Both the position numbers and the translations under genes were made by a program. Below are positions 1 to 9,015 of a stretch of 64,000 nt of DNA, piece after piece. Under the pieces are notes generated by a model. The model did no database searches. It was not told the origin of the DNA and saw nothing but the letters and a program-made list of their open reading frames with translations. The number at the start of each line of letters is the position of its first letter. Position 1 is the stretch's first letter. The stretch is from Lentzea xinjiangensis. Lineage in GTDB: Bacteria > Actinomycetota > Actinomycetes > Mycobacteriales > Pseudonocardiaceae. The DNA lies in contig NZ_FOFR01000007.1 of the NCBI RefSeq assembly GCF_900110955.1, positions 142,859-206,858 of the forward strand. The letters run 5' to 3'.

Positions 1-1
1 G

Positions 2-1036
2 CCCGGCCCCGACCAGCCCGGCCCCGGCCTGCCCGGCCTCGACCTCACGGCGCTCGCCACGCACCTGGGCACGGGGCCGCTCACCGGTGAGCTGTTCCCC
101 GGCGGGCGCTCCAACCTCACCTACAGCGTCACCGACGGCACCCGGCGCTGGGTGCTGCGCCGCCCGCCGCTGGGACACGTCCTCGCCACCGCGCACGACA
201 TGGCCCGCGAGTTCCGCGTCATCTCCGCGCTCGAACCCACCTCCGTGCCGGTGCCGCGCGCCTACCGGCTCGTCGAGGACACCGGCGTCATCGGCGCGCC
301 CTTCTACCTCATGGAGCAGATGCCCGGCGCCGCCCTGCGCGAGGTCTCGCAGTGCCCCTGGATCACCCCCGACATGGCCCGCACCCTGTCGCAGCGGCTG
401 GTCGACGTGCTCGCCGACCTGCACGCCGTCGACCCCGCCGAGGTCGGGCTGCAGGACTTCGGCCGCCCGGACGGGTTCCTCGCCCGCCAGGTCAAGCGCT
501 GGGGCAAGCAGCTCGACGCCTCCCGCAGCCGCGACCTGCCCGGCATCGACGAACTGCGCGACAAGCTCGCCGCCACCGTCCCGCACTCGCCGCGCGCGGC
601 GATCATCCACGGCGACTACCGCCTCGACAACGCTCTCGTCACCCGCGACCCGCTCGAGATCAGCGCCGTCCTGGACTGGGAGATGGCCACCCTCGGCGAC
701 CCGCTCGCCGACCTCGGCCTGCTCTACGTCTACTGGGCCGGACTGGGCGTCGACCCCGCGCAGGGCACCGACCCCATCACCGGCGGAGTCTCCTCGCTGC
801 CCGGCTTCCTCACCGCCGACGAGCTCGTCGCCCGCTACACCGCCCGCACCGGCACCGACACCTCCGGCCTGGGCTGGTACATCGCCTTCGGCTACTTCAA
901 GCTCGCCGTCATCGTCGAAGGCATCCACTACCGCTTCGCCGGCGGCAACACCGTCGGCGCCGGCTTCGACAAGCTCGGCGCGTTCACCGTCCCCCTCGTT
1001 CGGCAGGGACTCGCCGCCGCCCACAAGGAGCTCTGA
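2..1036 (+). CDS. Phosphotransferase family protein (APH/ACAD10-11 type), 5' end outside window
   Basis: The frame is open from the window edge, so the start lies upstream; 344 residues are visible. The N-terminal glycine-rich kinase motif (GGRSNLTY) is at about residue 39, the catalytic loop [13 protein letters not shown] near residue 200, followed by the metal-binding [16 protein letters not shown]. These are the hallmarks of the APH-like kinases encoded next to acyl-CoA dehydrogenases and fused to them in ACAD10/ACAD11 proteins, where the kinase phosphorylates hydroxyacyl-CoA substrates. The dehydrogenase follows after one base, so the two are surely one operon. The substrate is an inference from that pairing. 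Confidence 0.9.
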   Translation, partial: PGPDQPGPGLPGLDLTALATHLGTGPLTGELFPGGRSNLTYSVTDGTRRWVLRRPPLGHVLATAHDMAREFRVISALEPTSVPVPRAYRLVEDTGVIGAPFYLMEQMPGAALREVSQCPWITPDMARTLSQRLVDVLADLHAVDPAEVGLQDFGRPDGFLARQVKRWGKQLDASRSRDLPGIDELRDKLAATVPHSPRAAIIHGDYRLDNALVTRDPLEISAVLDWEMATLGDPLADLGLLYVYWAGLGVDPAQGTDPITGGVSSLPGFLTADELVARYTARTGTDTSGLGWYIAFGYFKLAVIVEGIHYRFAGGNTVGAGFDKLGAFTVPLVRQGLAAAHKEL

Positions 1037-1037
1037 C

Positions 1038-2249
1038 ATGGACTTCGCCTACGACGCCAAGACCGAGGAACTGCGCGCCAGGCTGCTCGCGTTCATGGAC
1101 GACCACGTCTACCCGGCCGAAGCGGTGCTCGAACAGCAGCTGCGCGACGCCGCCGACCCGTGGGAACGCCAGCCGATCCTGCAACAGCTCAAGGCCGAGG
1201 CCCGCGAACAAGGCCTGTGGAACCTCTTCCTGCCCGGCACCGAGCACGGCGCGGGCCTGACCAACCTGCAGTACGCGCCGCTGGCCGAGATCACCGGCCG
1301 CAGCCCCCACCTCGCCCCCGAAGCGCTCAACTGCGCCGCACCGGACACCGGCAACATGGAAGTCCTTGCCATGTTCGGCACCGACGAGCAGAAGAAGCAG
1401 TGGCTGCAGCCCCTGCTCGACGGCGAGATCCGCTCCGCGTTCTGCATGACCGAACCCGACGTCGCCTCCTCCGACGCCACCAACATCGCCACCCGCATCG
1501 AACGCGACGGCGACGACTACGTCATCAACGGCCGCAAGTGGTGGTCCTCCGGCGCCATGAACCCCGGCTGCGCCATCTTCATCGTGATGGGCAAGACCGA
1601 CCCCGACGCCGAACGCCACCGCCAGCAGGCCATGATCCTGGTCCCCCGCGACACCCCCGGCGTCACCGTCGAACGCGCCATGCACGTCTTCGGCTACGGC
1701 GACCACGCCCACGGCGGCCACGCCGAGATCCTCTTCGACAACGTCCGCGTCCCCGCGGCCAACCTCATCGCCGGCGAGGGCGAGGGCTTCGCCATCGCCC
1801 AGGCCCGCCTCGGCCCCGGCCGCATCCACCACTGCATGCGCCTGATCGGCATGGCCGAACGCGCCCTCGAGCTGATGTGCCGCCGCGCCACCTCGCGCGT
1901 CGCGTTCGGCAAGCCCATCGCCGCCCAGGGCGTGCTGCACGAGTGGATCGCCGAGTCCCGCGTCCGCATCGAACAGGCCCGCCTGCTCGTGCTCAAGACC
2001 GCGTGGCTGATGGACACCGTCGGCAACAAGGGCGCCCACACCGAGATCCAGGCCATCAAGATCGGCACCCCGCTGATGGCCGAATGGGTCATCGACAAGG
2101 CCATCCAGGCCCACGGCGGCGCCGGCGTCAGCCAGGACACCCCGCTGGCCGAGCTGTGGGCCGCCGCCCGCACCCTGCGCCTGGCCGACGGCCCCGACGA
2201 GGTCCACCGCATGTCGCTGGCCAAGCGAGAGCTCAAGAAGTACCTGTAG
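1038..2249 (+). CDS. Acyl-CoA dehydrogenase family protein (ACAD10/11-like)
   Basis: A 403-residue flavoprotein starting at an ATG one base after the kinase stop; a longer in-frame reading upstream overlaps the kinase and is spurious. Family signatures are [18 protein letters not shown] (flavin/substrate loop, about residue 134), GRKWWSSGA, the arginine-rich segment [10 protein letters not shown] and the C-terminal [15 protein letters not shown] near residue 350. It should be a cytoplasmic FAD enzyme introducing a 2,3 double bond into an acyl-CoA, or, with its kinase partner, dehydrating 4-phosphohydroxyacyl-CoA as described for ACAD11. Ends at a strong hairpin shared with the convergent gene. 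Confidence 0.93.
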   Translation: MDFAYDAKTEELRARLLAFMDDHVYPAEAVLEQQLRDAADPWERQPILQQLKAEAREQGLWNLFLPGTEHGAGLTNLQYAPLAEITGRSPHLAPEALNCAAPDTGNMEVLAMFGTDEQKKQWLQPLLDGEIRSAFCMTEPDVASSDATNIATRIERDGDDYVINGRKWWSSGAMNPGCAIFIVMGKTDPDAERHRQQAMILVPRDTPGVTVERAMHVFGYGDHAHGGHAEILFDNVRVPAANLIAGEGEGFAIAQARLGPGRIHHCMRLIGMAERALELMCRRATSRVAFGKPIAAQGVLHEWIAESRVRIEQARLLVLKTAWLMDTVGNKGAHTEIQAIKIGTPLMAEWVIDKAIQAHGGAGVSQDTPLAELWAAARTLRLADGPDEVHRMSLAKRELKKYL

Positions 2250-2255
2250 GCACGG

Positions 2256-2288
2256 GCGGCGGGCCGGCCGTGCAGGCCGGCCCGCCGC
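2256..2288. terminator. Bidirectional hairpin terminator between convergent genes
   Basis: A perfect 14-base inverted repeat (GCGGCGGGCCGGCC at 2256-2269 and its complement at 2275-2288) with a 5-base loop lies 6 bases after the acyl-CoA dehydrogenase stop and 15 bases from the stop of the opposing VOC gene. There is no T-tract, as is usual in actinomycetes. Confidence 0.75.
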
Positions 2289-2303
2289 ACCCCGCTGCCG
2301 GGG

Positions 2304-2660
2304 CTAGTCGTGGAACAGGCAGAACGGGTGCCCGTCCGGGTCGAACAACACCCGCACGTTCTCCTGCGGCTGCACCCCGGCGAGCACCGCCCCGCACGCC
2401 AGCGCGTGCTCCGTCGCCGCCCGCAGGTCCTGCACCTCGATGTCCAGGTGCTGCGTGGCCACCGGCCGCCCCGGCTCGCTCGGCCACACCGGCCGCCGGA
2501 ACTCCCGCTCCCGCTCGAAGTTCACCGCCATCCCCGCCGGCGCCCGCACCTGCGCCCAGTCGTCCTCCAGCGCCGACGGGACCGTGCCGAGCAACCGGGC
2601 GTAGAACTGCGCCAGCACCCGCGGTCGCGCGGTGCCGACGGTGACAGCGTTGAGCCGCAT
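2304..2660 (-). CDS. VOC family (glyoxalase/bleomycin-resistance-like) protein
   Basis: A 118-residue single-domain vicinal oxygen chelate protein. It begins MRLNAVTVGTARPRVLAQFY, has the central HLDIEVQDLRAATEHALACGA strand-helix unit and ends VRVLFDPDGHPFCLFHD, all typical of small VOC proteins. The ATG at 2660 is chosen because GGGGAGG lies 9 bases upstream; the longer reading frame is low-complexity. Substrate and metal cannot be told from sequence. It stands alone, convergent with the dehydrogenase. Confidence 0.85.
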   Translation of the reverse strand: MRLNAVTVGTARPRVLAQFYARLLGTVPSALEDDWAQVRAPAGMAVNFEREREFRRPVWPSEPGRPVATQHLDIEVQDLRAATEHALACGAVLAGVQPQENVRVLFDPDGHPFCLFHD

Positions 2661-2720
2661 GAACACCAACCTCCCCGAAGGTCGTGTCCGCCCGGATCCC
2701 CGCACCGGCCGCCACCGAAA

Positions 2721-2752
2721 CCGGCCCAGCTCACCACCGGCCCAGCTCACCA
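2721..2752. repeat. Intergenic tandem repeat, 16-base unit x2
   Basis: CCGGCCCAGCTCACCA occurs twice in perfect tandem, followed by a partial third copy (CCGG). It lies in the 188-base gap upstream of the VOC gene. One of seven short arrays in this window. Confidence 0.9.
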
Positions 2753-2848
2753 CCGGGTCCGGCCGTGCAAGGGGCTCGGTCACGCACCGCCCGTCACGGA
2801 AGACCCCGCGCACCGGCCGCCGGGCAGCCCTCCGCCGGCGGGGCCCGG

Positions 2849-3562
2849 TCAGTTGTTCGCCGCCTCCCGCGCCGCCAGCGCGGCCCGGCAGGCGTGCACG
2901 AAGTCCCAGAACACCTCGGTCGTGGTGTGCCGGCGGTCCGACCGCGAGTTCTCCGCGAACATCGCGGTGCGCAGGGGAGTGGTCAGCTCCAGCTGCCCGC
3001 CCTGCCGCCCGCGCGTGCGGTTCGCGATGTTGGCCCGGTCGTAGCCGCCCAGCACCGGGTGGTCCACCGCGTCGATCGTGTGGAACCCGGCCCGCCGCAG
3101 GCGCGTGAGCAGCTCCAGCCGCAGCACCGCGTCACGGCCGCCGACCAGCACCGCCCGGTCGTGGTCCTCCAGACCCGCCGCCGCGGCCGTGCAGCCGTGC
3201 AGGCCCAGCGCGTGCCAGGCACCCCTGACCAGGTCGCGGGCCACGCGGTCGTCGCAGTTCGACGACGTCACGTGCAGCTCGTCGTTGGAGACCGGCCGCA
3301 GCCCCTCGAACATCCAGTAGTCGTGCGTCCGCCCGAACGGCATCCGCGTCGACGGGTGGTACCCCGCGATGGCCAGGCACAGCTCCGACGTGCCGACCTC
3401 GATCCCTCCTCCGTGCGGAGCGAGGACGACGGACGGGGTGCGGGGGCGGTGCCGCCGGAAGCGGCGGCGGTAGTCCACCCGCTCCACCAGTCGGGGATCG
3501 GCGTAGAGGTCGGAGTTGGACGCGTAGACGTCCAGCGCCGGCCACCGGGGCTGGGATCTCAT
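2849..3562 (-). CDS. Poly-gamma-glutamate hydrolase family protein (YjqB/PghP-like)
   Basis: About 237 residues. The signature VLAPHGGGIEVGTSELCLAI is followed by DYWMFEGL and LHVTSSNCDD, matching the zinc-dependent poly-gamma-glutamate hydrolase/YjqB family (metal ligands His in APHGGGIE, the Glu, and His in LHVTS). Family members, first known from Bacillus and its phages, cut gamma-linked glutamate polymers. No signal peptide is seen and there is no phage context. The ATG at 3562 is preferred; an in-frame ATG at 3589 adds 9 residues and has no better ribosome site. Confidence 0.82.
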   Translation of the reverse strand: MRSQPRWPALDVYASNSDLYADPRLVERVDYRRRFRRHRPRTPSVVLAPHGGGIEVGTSELCLAIAGYHPSTRMPFGRTHDYWMFEGLRPVSNDELHVTSSNCDDRVARDLVRGAWHALGLHGCTAAAAGLEDHDRAVLVGGRDAVLRLELLTRLRRAGFHTIDAVDHPVLGGYDRANIANRTRGRQGGQLELTTPLRTAMFAENSRSDRRHTTTEVFWDFVHACRAALAAREAANN

Positions 3563-3614
3563 GGCGGGCGGAAGCCTACCTGGGGCCATCCGGCCGGCCG
3601 CCGCCCGCCGAGAA

Positions 3615-3670
3615 GATCACACGCCGACGATCATGCGCTGACGATCACACGCCGATGACTGCGCATCGAC
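3615..3670. repeat. Degenerate 14-base tandem repeat x4
   Basis: Four consecutive 14-base units (GATCACACGCCGAC, GATCATGCGCTGAC, GATCACACGCCGAT, GACTGCGCATCGAC) end 5 bases from the hsp20 stop codon. The drift between units suggests an older array than the perfect ones elsewhere in the window. Confidence 0.8.
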
Positions 3671-3675
3671 GGTGG

Positions 3676-4107
3676 TCACGCGTCGATCTGCTTCGGTGCT
3701 TCCTCGCCGGAGTTGATCGCGATCTTGCGGGGCTTGGCGCGCTCCGCGATGGGGATCCGCAGCGTCAGCACACCCGCGTCGTACTGGGCGTCGATGTGGT
3801 CGGTGTCGAGGGTGTCGCCGAGGAACAGCTGCCGCGAGAAGGCACCCAGCGGCCGCTCCGACACCTGCATCTCCACGTCCTTGCCGACCGGGCGGCGCTC
3901 CGCCTTCACGGTCAGCACGTTGCGCTCGACGTCGAGCTCGATGGCGTCCGGCGCCACACCGGGCAGGTCGAAGCACACGACGAACTGCTCACCGTCGCGG
4001 TAGGCGTCCATCGGCATCGCCGTCGGCCGCGACCACGTGCCCGTGGTCCCGAAGACCTGCTGCGTCAGCCGGTCCAGCTCACGGAACGGGTCAGTGCGCA
4101 TCAACAT
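3676..4107 (-). CDS. Hsp20/alpha-crystallin family small heat-shock protein
   Basis: A 143-residue holdase chaperone. The alpha-crystallin domain spans about residues 35-135, with [22 protein letters not shown] and the closing beta-strand motif [11 protein letters not shown]; the short N-terminal arm is [25 protein letters not shown] sits 7 bases before the ATG at 4107. It is divergent from a small regulator whose family is annotated as an HSP18 regulator, and the gap between them carries inverted and direct repeats, so heat- or stress-controlled expression is likely. Confidence 0.95.
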   Translation of the reverse strand: MLMRTDPFRELDRLTQQVFGTTGTWSRPTAMPMDAYRDGEQFVVCFDLPGVAPDAIELDVERNVLTVKAERRPVGKDVEMQVSERPLGAFSRQLFLGDTLDTDHIDAQYDAGVLTLRIPIAERAKPRKIAINSGEEAPKQIDA

Positions 4108-4133
4108 CTGACACCTCCTGAAGTCCCTCGTTG

Positions 4134-4200
4134 ACTTGTCAATGCGCTGTACCACCGTTGTACCATGTCGTCGAAACGATGACAAGTGCCGAGTGTCATC
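4134..4200. promoter_or_regulatory. Operator cluster in the hsp20/regulator divergent promoter
   Basis: Three symmetric elements occur in 67 bases: ACTTGTCA (4134-4141) with its exact complement TGACAAGT (4180-4187); a direct repeat TGTACCA-N4-TGTACCA (4149-4166); and GATGACA-N9-TGTCATC (4178-4200), a perfect 7-base inverted repeat. The same half-sites in the opposite order, TGTCATC-N5-GATGACA, are what I recall for the Streptomyces albus hsp18 operator bound by RheA. The last element ends just before the regulator's ribosome site GGGAGGA. Confidence 0.65.
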
Positions 4201-4211
4201 GGGAGGACGAC

Positions 4212-4757
4212 ATGACGAACGACTACGAAGCAGTCCGCGCGGCTGCCGCCCAGCCGGGCAGCGCCACCGAGGTGCTCTCGGCGTTGATGCTGCTCAGGCA
4301 GCTGCGCGACGAACTGTCCGGCTGGGAGCCCCAGCTCATCGAGGCCGCCCGCGCCCTGGGCACGAGCTGGGCGGAGCTCGCGCCCGTGCTCGGCGTCGCG
4401 AGCCGCCAAGCCGCCGAGAAGCGGTACCTGCGGGTGCGCCGCACCGGTGAGCCCGGCACCGTCGACGAGCGCGTGCAGGCCGAACGCGACCGGCGCGCCG
4501 GTGACAGGGCCGTCGCCGCGTGGGCCCGTGACAACGCCGGTGTGCTGCGGATGCTGGCCGCGCAGGTCGGGCCCCACGACGCCGCGGTGCAGCAGGCGCT
4601 CGGCGGGGAGGACGCGGCCGGTCTGCTGGGGCCGCTGGCCGACGCGGCACCGGCGCTGCGGGCCGGGCAGCCCGGCCTCGCCGACCGGATCGCGGCGATC
4701 GGCGAGCAGACCGACCGGCTGCGCTCACAGGCACAACGCCGCAGGCCCGCGGAGTGA
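4212..4757 (+). CDS. HSP18-type transcriptional regulator (putative)
   Basis: A 181-residue protein divergent from hsp20, with GGGAGGA just upstream of the ATG at 4212. The central part, [35 protein letters not shown] followed by [15 protein letters not shown], is a helix-turn-helix whose recognition helix is [10 protein letters not shown]. The C-terminal half is alpha-helical and Ala-rich. The family recurs next to small heat-shock genes in actinomycetes. Repression of hsp20 and autoregulation through the repeats at 4134-4200 are inferred from position. Confidence 0.8.
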   Translation: MTNDYEAVRAAAAQPGSATEVLSALMLLRQLRDELSGWEPQLIEAARALGTSWAELAPVLGVASRQAAEKRYLRVRRTGEPGTVDERVQAERDRRAGDRAVAAWARDNAGVLRMLAAQVGPHDAAVQQALGGEDAAGLLGPLADAAPALRAGQPGLADRIAAIGEQTDRLRSQAQRRRPAE

Positions 4758-4775
4758 ACCCGAGGGTGCTGGAGG

Positions 4776-5624
4776 CTACGCCAGGGTCAACGTGCCCGCC
4801 GTCGCGTCCAGCACCGCCCGCACCCCCAGCGGCAACGACCACGACCCGGCGCAGTGCCCGAACCCGAACTCGCCCAGGATCGGCACCCCCAGCGGCCCCA
4901 GCCGGTCCAGCAGCACCGGCGCCACGTCGCCGCAGTCCGTCCACGACCCCAGCACGATCCCGGACACCGGCTCGAACCACCCGGCCCGCAGCAGCTGCGT
5001 CAGGATCCGGTCCAGCCGGTACGGCTCCTCGCCGACGTCCTCCAGCAACGCGATCGCCCCGTCGGCGGGCCGCGCCCACCGCGGTCCGCCCACCGACGCC
5101 GCCAGCAACGCCGCGTTCCCGCCCGTCAGCACCCCGCGGGCGGTACCGGGCACCACGGTGGTGCCCGACGTCCACGACCGGACCCCGGTGAACAGCACCT
5201 CGCGCAGCCGCTCCCTGGCCAGCGGGTCGTCGACGAAGTCCGCCGTGCCCGGCATCGGCCCGAACACCGTCGCGAGACCGACCGCGTTGAGCTCGGCGTG
5301 CAGCACCGTCACGTCCGACGAGCCGACGAACACCCGCGGCGGCAGGTCCTTCCACGGCACCAGGTCCGTCATCCGCAGGCACCCGTAGCCGCCGCGCACG
5401 CAGAACACCGCCGCGACGTCGGCGCACCACGCCGCCACGAAGGCGGCGGCGCGCTCGGTGTCCGACCCGGCCAGGTACGGCAACGACCACGGCGTCACCA
5501 CGGGCGTGGCGACCTCGAGACCCCACGAGCGCAGCACCGCCACACCCGCCTCGACCCGGGAGGCCGGGGCCGGGCCCGCCGGTGACACCAGCGCGACCCG
5601 GTCCCCCGCGGCGAGCAGGCTCAC
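4776..5624 (-). CDS. S66 family LD-carboxypeptidase/MccF-like peptidase
   Basis: 282 residues. The N-terminal domain has VALVSPAGPAP and the FCVRGGYGCLRM loop, then VFVGSSDVT with nucleophile Ser103; the C-terminal part supplies Glu (ALLEDVGEEPYRLDR) and His (FGFGHC) of the Ser-Glu-His triad of S66 peptidases. Members trim L,D-linked tetrapeptides from murein or hydrolyse microcin C-type adducts. No signal peptide, so cytoplasmic recycling or detoxification is likelier. The GTG start overlaps the stop of the upstream S9 peptidase by 4 bases (GTGA), so the two are translationally coupled. Confidence 0.9.
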   Translation of the reverse strand: MSLLAAGDRVALVSPAGPAPASRVEAGVAVLRSWGLEVATPVVTPWSLPYLAGSDTERAAAFVAAWCADVAAVFCVRGGYGCLRMTDLVPWKDLPPRVFVGSSDVTVLHAELNAVGLATVFGPMPGTADFVDDPLARERLREVLFTGVRSWTSGTTVVPGTARGVLTGGNAALLAASVGGPRWARPADGAIALLEDVGEEPYRLDRILTQLLRAGWFEPVSGIVLGSWTDCGDVAPVLLDRLGPLGVPILGEFGFGHCAGSWSLPLGVRAVLDATAGTLTLA

Positions 5625-7510
5625 TCCGCCAGGTCCAGCACCGGCACGCCCGGCGGCACGAACCCGAACACCTGGCCGTAGAACGACAGCTCCGCCTCCA
5701 GCGCCGCCTTGATGTTCTCGGCCCTGCGGAACCCGTGCTGCTCACCGGGGAAGCGCAGGTAGGCGTGCGGGATGCCCGAACCCGCCAGGTCCGCGGCGAA
5801 CCGGTCGGCCTGCTCGGGCGGGCAGATCTCGTCCTCCAGGCCCTGCAGCAGCAGCACCGGGCCCGACACCGACCGCGCCTTCGCCGACGGCGACCGCTCC
5901 CGGTAGCGGTCCGCGGCCTCCGGCAGCGCGCCGACCAGGCCCTCGACGTAGCGGGACTCGAAGTCGTGCGTCTCGCCGCCCTGCGAGGTCCACCCCGCCA
6001 GGTCCAGGATCGGGAACGCCACCATCCCGCACCGGTAGACGTCGGTCGAGGTCAGCGACACCGCCGAGGTCCAGCCGCCCGCCGAGCCGCCGCGGATCGC
6101 GAGCCGCGCCGGGTCCGCCGTGCCCTCCTTCGCGAGCTGCTGCGCCACGAACGCGCAGTCCTGCACGTCCACGACACCCCACTGCCCGCGCAGCCGCTCC
6201 CGGTAGGCCCGCCCGTAGCCGGTCGAGCCGCCGTAGTTCACCGCCACCACACCGATGCCGCGGCTGGTCAGGTAGGCGATGTCGGTGTCGAGCTTGGGCA
6301 GCGCCCTGCCCGTCGGACCGCCGTGCACGTGCACCACGTACGGCGGCAGCTCGTCCTCGGGCGCGGCGAAGTCCGGGTTCGACGGCGCGTACACGTACGC
6401 GGGGATCTCGCCGAACATCCGCTCCACCGGCACCGGCAGGTACGCCGCCCGCGCCGGGTCCTGCGGCCCGCCGGTGAGGTAGGTCAGCTCGCCGTTGGAC
6501 AGGTCCAGCCGCACGACCTCGAACTCCGAGGCCGGCCCGGCCGCGCCGCAGACCACCACGCCGTCGCGCACCGACAGCTCCGGCGCCCACGTCGGCAGGT
6601 CGGTCTGCACGTCGGTCACCGTCGCCGACCGCTCGTCGAGCACCGCCAGGTGCCCGGAGCGCACGACCAGGTAGCGGCCCGGCGCCAGGGGCGCGAACCA
6701 GCGGTTGCCGAGCCGCCACATCGGCCCGCCCAGCTCCTGCTCGCACGGCGCGAGGTTCGTGCGCGTGCCGTCGAGGTGGACGCGGAACAGGTTCCACCAG
6801 CCGTCCGGGTCGGTCAGCGCCAGCAGCGCCTCGCCCTCCCACTCGAACTGGCACACCGCCTCGTCCGCCGAGCCCGCCACCACGCGGTGCGCCGGCGAGC
6901 CCACCTCGGCGACGCACAGCTCGGCGCCGTCCCACGGCATCTGCGGGTGGTTCCAGCCGATCCAGGCGAGCTTCGTGCCGTCCGGGCTGATCTTCGGGCC
7001 GGTCATGAAGTGGTGCGACGCGCCCAGCACCCGGACCTCGCCCGAGGCGGTGATCGCCACCAGGTCGCGGCGCACGTCGGTGCGGGCGTCACCGGTGATC
7101 GTCTCCCGCACGCACCACACCTCGCCGTCCGGGCCCGCGGACAGGTCGGCGTAGCGCAGGCCGTGGTGGCGCGGCGGTTCGGGCGTCAACGCCACCGGCC
7201 GCGGGTCGTCGGGGTGGAACACGTACACCCGCTGGTCGTCCCAATGGGTGAACGCGACCCGGTCGTCGGCCAGCACGACGAACGGCCGGCCACCGTACTC
7301 GTGCACCCGGTTGCGGGCGTTCCACGGCGCGGGCAGCACGTCGGCGCCGTCGCGCACCAGCGCCACCCGGCCGCCCTCGGCCGGCCGGCTCTCCGCCCAC
7401 CACACCCGCTCACCGTGCAGGTCGGCCCACTGGAACCCACCACCGGGCTTCGAGGTGTCGCCGGCCTTGATCGGCGAGGTCCACGTCCCGTACGAAGCGA
7501 TCTTCACCAC
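5621..7510 (-). CDS. S9 family prolyl oligopeptidase-like peptidase
   Basis: 629 residues: an N-terminal beta-propeller of about 370 residues (WD/PD40-like, for example KISPDGTKLAWIGWNHPQMP) and a C-terminal alpha/beta-hydrolase. The triad reads Ser476 (RGGSAGGW), Asp560 (GLEDEICPP) and His592 (GEQHGF). No signal peptide, so a cytoplasmic peptidase of acylaminoacyl-peptidase/dipeptidyl-peptidase type. It is the first gene of a two-gene reverse operon with the S66 peptidase. Together they suggest peptide recycling; the substrate is unknown. Confidence 0.95.
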   Translation of the reverse strand: MVKIASYGTWTSPIKAGDTSKPGGGFQWADLHGERVWWAESRPAEGGRVALVRDGADVLPAPWNARNRVHEYGGRPFVVLADDRVAFTHWDDQRVYVFHPDDPRPVALTPEPPRHHGLRYADLSAGPDGEVWCVRETITGDARTDVRRDLVAITASGEVRVLGASHHFMTGPKISPDGTKLAWIGWNHPQMPWDGAELCVAEVGSPAHRVVAGSADEAVCQFEWEGEALLALTDPDGWWNLFRVHLDGTRTNLAPCEQELGGPMWRLGNRWFAPLAPGRYLVVRSGHLAVLDERSATVTDVQTDLPTWAPELSVRDGVVVCGAAGPASEFEVVRLDLSNGELTYLTGGPQDPARAAYLPVPVERMFGEIPAYVYAPSNPDFAAPEDELPPYVVHVHGGPTGRALPKLDTDIAYLTSRGIGVVAVNYGGSTGYGRAYRERLRGQWGVVDVQDCAFVAQQLAKEGTADPARLAIRGGSAGGWTSAVSLTSTDVYRCGMVAFPILDLAGWTSQGGETHDFESRYVEGLVGALPEAADRYRERSPSAKARSVSGPVLLLQGLEDEICPPEQADRFAADLAGSGIPHAYLRFPGEQHGFRRAENIKAALEAELSFYGQVFGFVPPGVPVLDLAE

Positions 7511-7588
7511 AACGCGACCCTATACGCGGAGTGTTTGACGGGGGAGGACCTGCCGACGATCTCCGCGTGGCCTAGGGTCGTAGGTGCC

Positions 7589-8155
7589 ATGGCTCGCGTC
7601 ATTCACGTATTCCGCGCACCCGACCGGTTCATCGCAGGAACCGTCGGGCAGCCCGGCGACCGCACCTTCTACCTGCAGGCTTCCGAGCAGAGCAGGTTGA
7701 TCAGCGTCGCACTCGAGAAGCAACAGGTCCAGGTCCTCGCCGAACGCATCGGCTCGCTCCTGGAGGAGGTGCAGCGCCGCTTCGGCACCGACGTGCCCGA
7801 CGACGCGCCGCCCGACGACCTCGACACCCAGCCCCTCGACGTGCCCGTCGAGGAGGAGTTCCGCGTCGGCACGATGGGACTGGGCTGGGACGCCGAGTCC
7901 AAAGCCGTCGTCATCGAGCTCCTCGCGATCTCCGAGGAGGAGGTCGACGAGGCCGTCGTGCTCGACGACACCGAGGAAGGCCCCGACGCCGTGCGGGTCT
8001 TCCTGTCGCCGTCGGCCGCCCGCGCCTTCGCCGAACGCGCCGACCGCGTCGTCAACGCCGGCCGCAAACCCTGCCCCCTGTGCGCCGAACCCCTCGACCC
8101 GGACGGCCACATCTGCCCGCGGCAGAACGGCTACCGCCGCACCGAGGAAGACTGA
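7589..8155 (+). CDS. DUF3090 family conserved actinobacterial protein
   Basis: 188 residues beginning MARVIHVFRAPDRFIAGTVG and ending with a probable zinc knuckle, CPLCAEPLDPDGHICPR (two Cys pairs). The family is restricted to actinobacteria and is almost always followed by an SCO1664-family gene, as here after one base. Function is not established; the constant pairing suggests a two-protein unit. A TAGGGT box (7573-7578) lies 10 bases before the ATG. An acidic linker (DDAPPDDLDTQPLDVPVEEE) separates the N- and C-terminal halves. Confidence 0.93.
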   Translation: MARVIHVFRAPDRFIAGTVGQPGDRTFYLQASEQSRLISVALEKQQVQVLAERIGSLLEEVQRRFGTDVPDDAPPDDLDTQPLDVPVEEEFRVGTMGLGWDAESKAVVIELLAISEEEVDEAVVLDDTEEGPDAVRVFLSPSAARAFAERADRVVNAGRKPCPLCAEPLDPDGHICPRQNGYRRTEED

Positions 8156-8156
8156 C

Positions 8157-8945
8157 GTGGACACCGGCGCGGCCATCGAGTTGCTCACTCGTGGCCGCAT
8201 CGAGGTCGAGGGCAGGCTCGTCGACGCCTCCAACGCGACGCTGTTCTGCAAGATCTCGCTGGACGGCGTCGACGCCCAGTGCGTCTACAAACCCGTGCGC
8301 GGCGAACGGCCCCTGTGGGACTTCCCCGACGGCACGCTCGCCGGCCGCGAGGTGGCCACCTACCTGATCTCCGCCGCCGCCCGGCTCGACGTGGTGCCGC
8401 CCACCGTGCTGCGCCCCGGCCCGTTCGGCGCCGGCATGGTCCAGCTGTGGGTCGACACCCGCGAGGAGGACGAACTCGTCGACATCGTCGGCGTCGACGA
8501 CGTCAAACCCGGCTGGATCCCCGTCTTCCACGCCCACGACCGCTTCGGCGACCCGGCGGTGCTCGTGCACGCCGACCACCCGCGCATCGCCCTGATGTCG
8601 GCGTTCGACGTCGTCGTCAACAACGCCGACCGCAAAGGCGGCCACGTCCTGCACGCCCTCGACGGCTCCGTCTACGGCGTCGACCACGGCATCTGCCTGC
8701 ACACCGAACCCAAGCTGCGCACCGTGCTGTGGGGCTGGGCCCGCGAACCACTGGGCGCCGAGGTCGTCGAGGCGCTGCGCCGGCTGCGGGCGGAGCTGGA
8801 CGGCACGCTGGGGGAGGCGCTGCACGACCACCTCACGCGCGCCGAGGTCCGCGCGGTGGCCGAACGCACCGACAAGCTCCTGGCCGCGGGCGTCTACCCC
8901 GAACCGTCCGGCGACTGGCCCGCGATCCCCTGGCCCGCGTTCTGA
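8157..8945 (+). CDS. SCO1664 family protein (kinase-like)
   Basis: 262 residues from a GTG one base after the DUF3090 stop. The segments VYKPVRGERPLWDFPDGTLAGREVATYLIS, ALMSAFDVVVNNADRKGGHVL and VYGVDHGICLH resemble the nucleotide-binding Lys, catalytic NADRK and metal-binding DHG elements of PI3/4-kinase-like and HipA-like folds. It is therefore probably a small-molecule or protein kinase, though no member is characterised to my knowledge. The DUF3090 partner is the obvious substrate or regulator candidate. Confidence 0.92.
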   Translation: MDTGAAIELLTRGRIEVEGRLVDASNATLFCKISLDGVDAQCVYKPVRGERPLWDFPDGTLAGREVATYLISAAARLDVVPPTVLRPGPFGAGMVQLWVDTREEDELVDIVGVDDVKPGWIPVFHAHDRFGDPAVLVHADHPRIALMSAFDVVVNNADRKGGHVLHALDGSVYGVDHGICLHTEPKLRTVLWGWAREPLGAEVVEALRRLRAELDGTLGEALHDHLTRAEVRAVAERTDKLLAAGVYPEPSGDWPAIPWPAF

Positions 8946-8969
8946 ACCGGTGACCGCTCGGCCCCCGCC

Positions 8970-9011
8970 GGGTGGGATCATCCGGGTGGGATCATCCGGG
9001 TGGGATCATCC
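8970..9011. repeat. Perfect 14-base tandem repeat x3
   Basis: GGGTGGGATCATCC occurs three times without mismatch between the SCO1664-family stop and the next gene. Because 14 is not a multiple of 3, any upstream start for the next gene would read the array in shifting frames, which argues for the start at 9016. Confidence 0.95.
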
Positions 9012-9015
9012 GGAT

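Noticed and set aside
984..2207. Long minus-strand open frame opposite the acyl-CoA dehydrogenase, and similar long antisense frames throughout (for example 9731-12676 minus)
   Set aside because: Low-complexity Gly/Ala/Arg/Val composition with no domain motifs; these are shadows of high-GC coding strands.
8950..9015. Extended start of the APH-like gene at GTG 8950
   Set aside because: It would translate a perfect 14-base tandem repeat and has no ribosome site; the GTG at 9016 is preferred.
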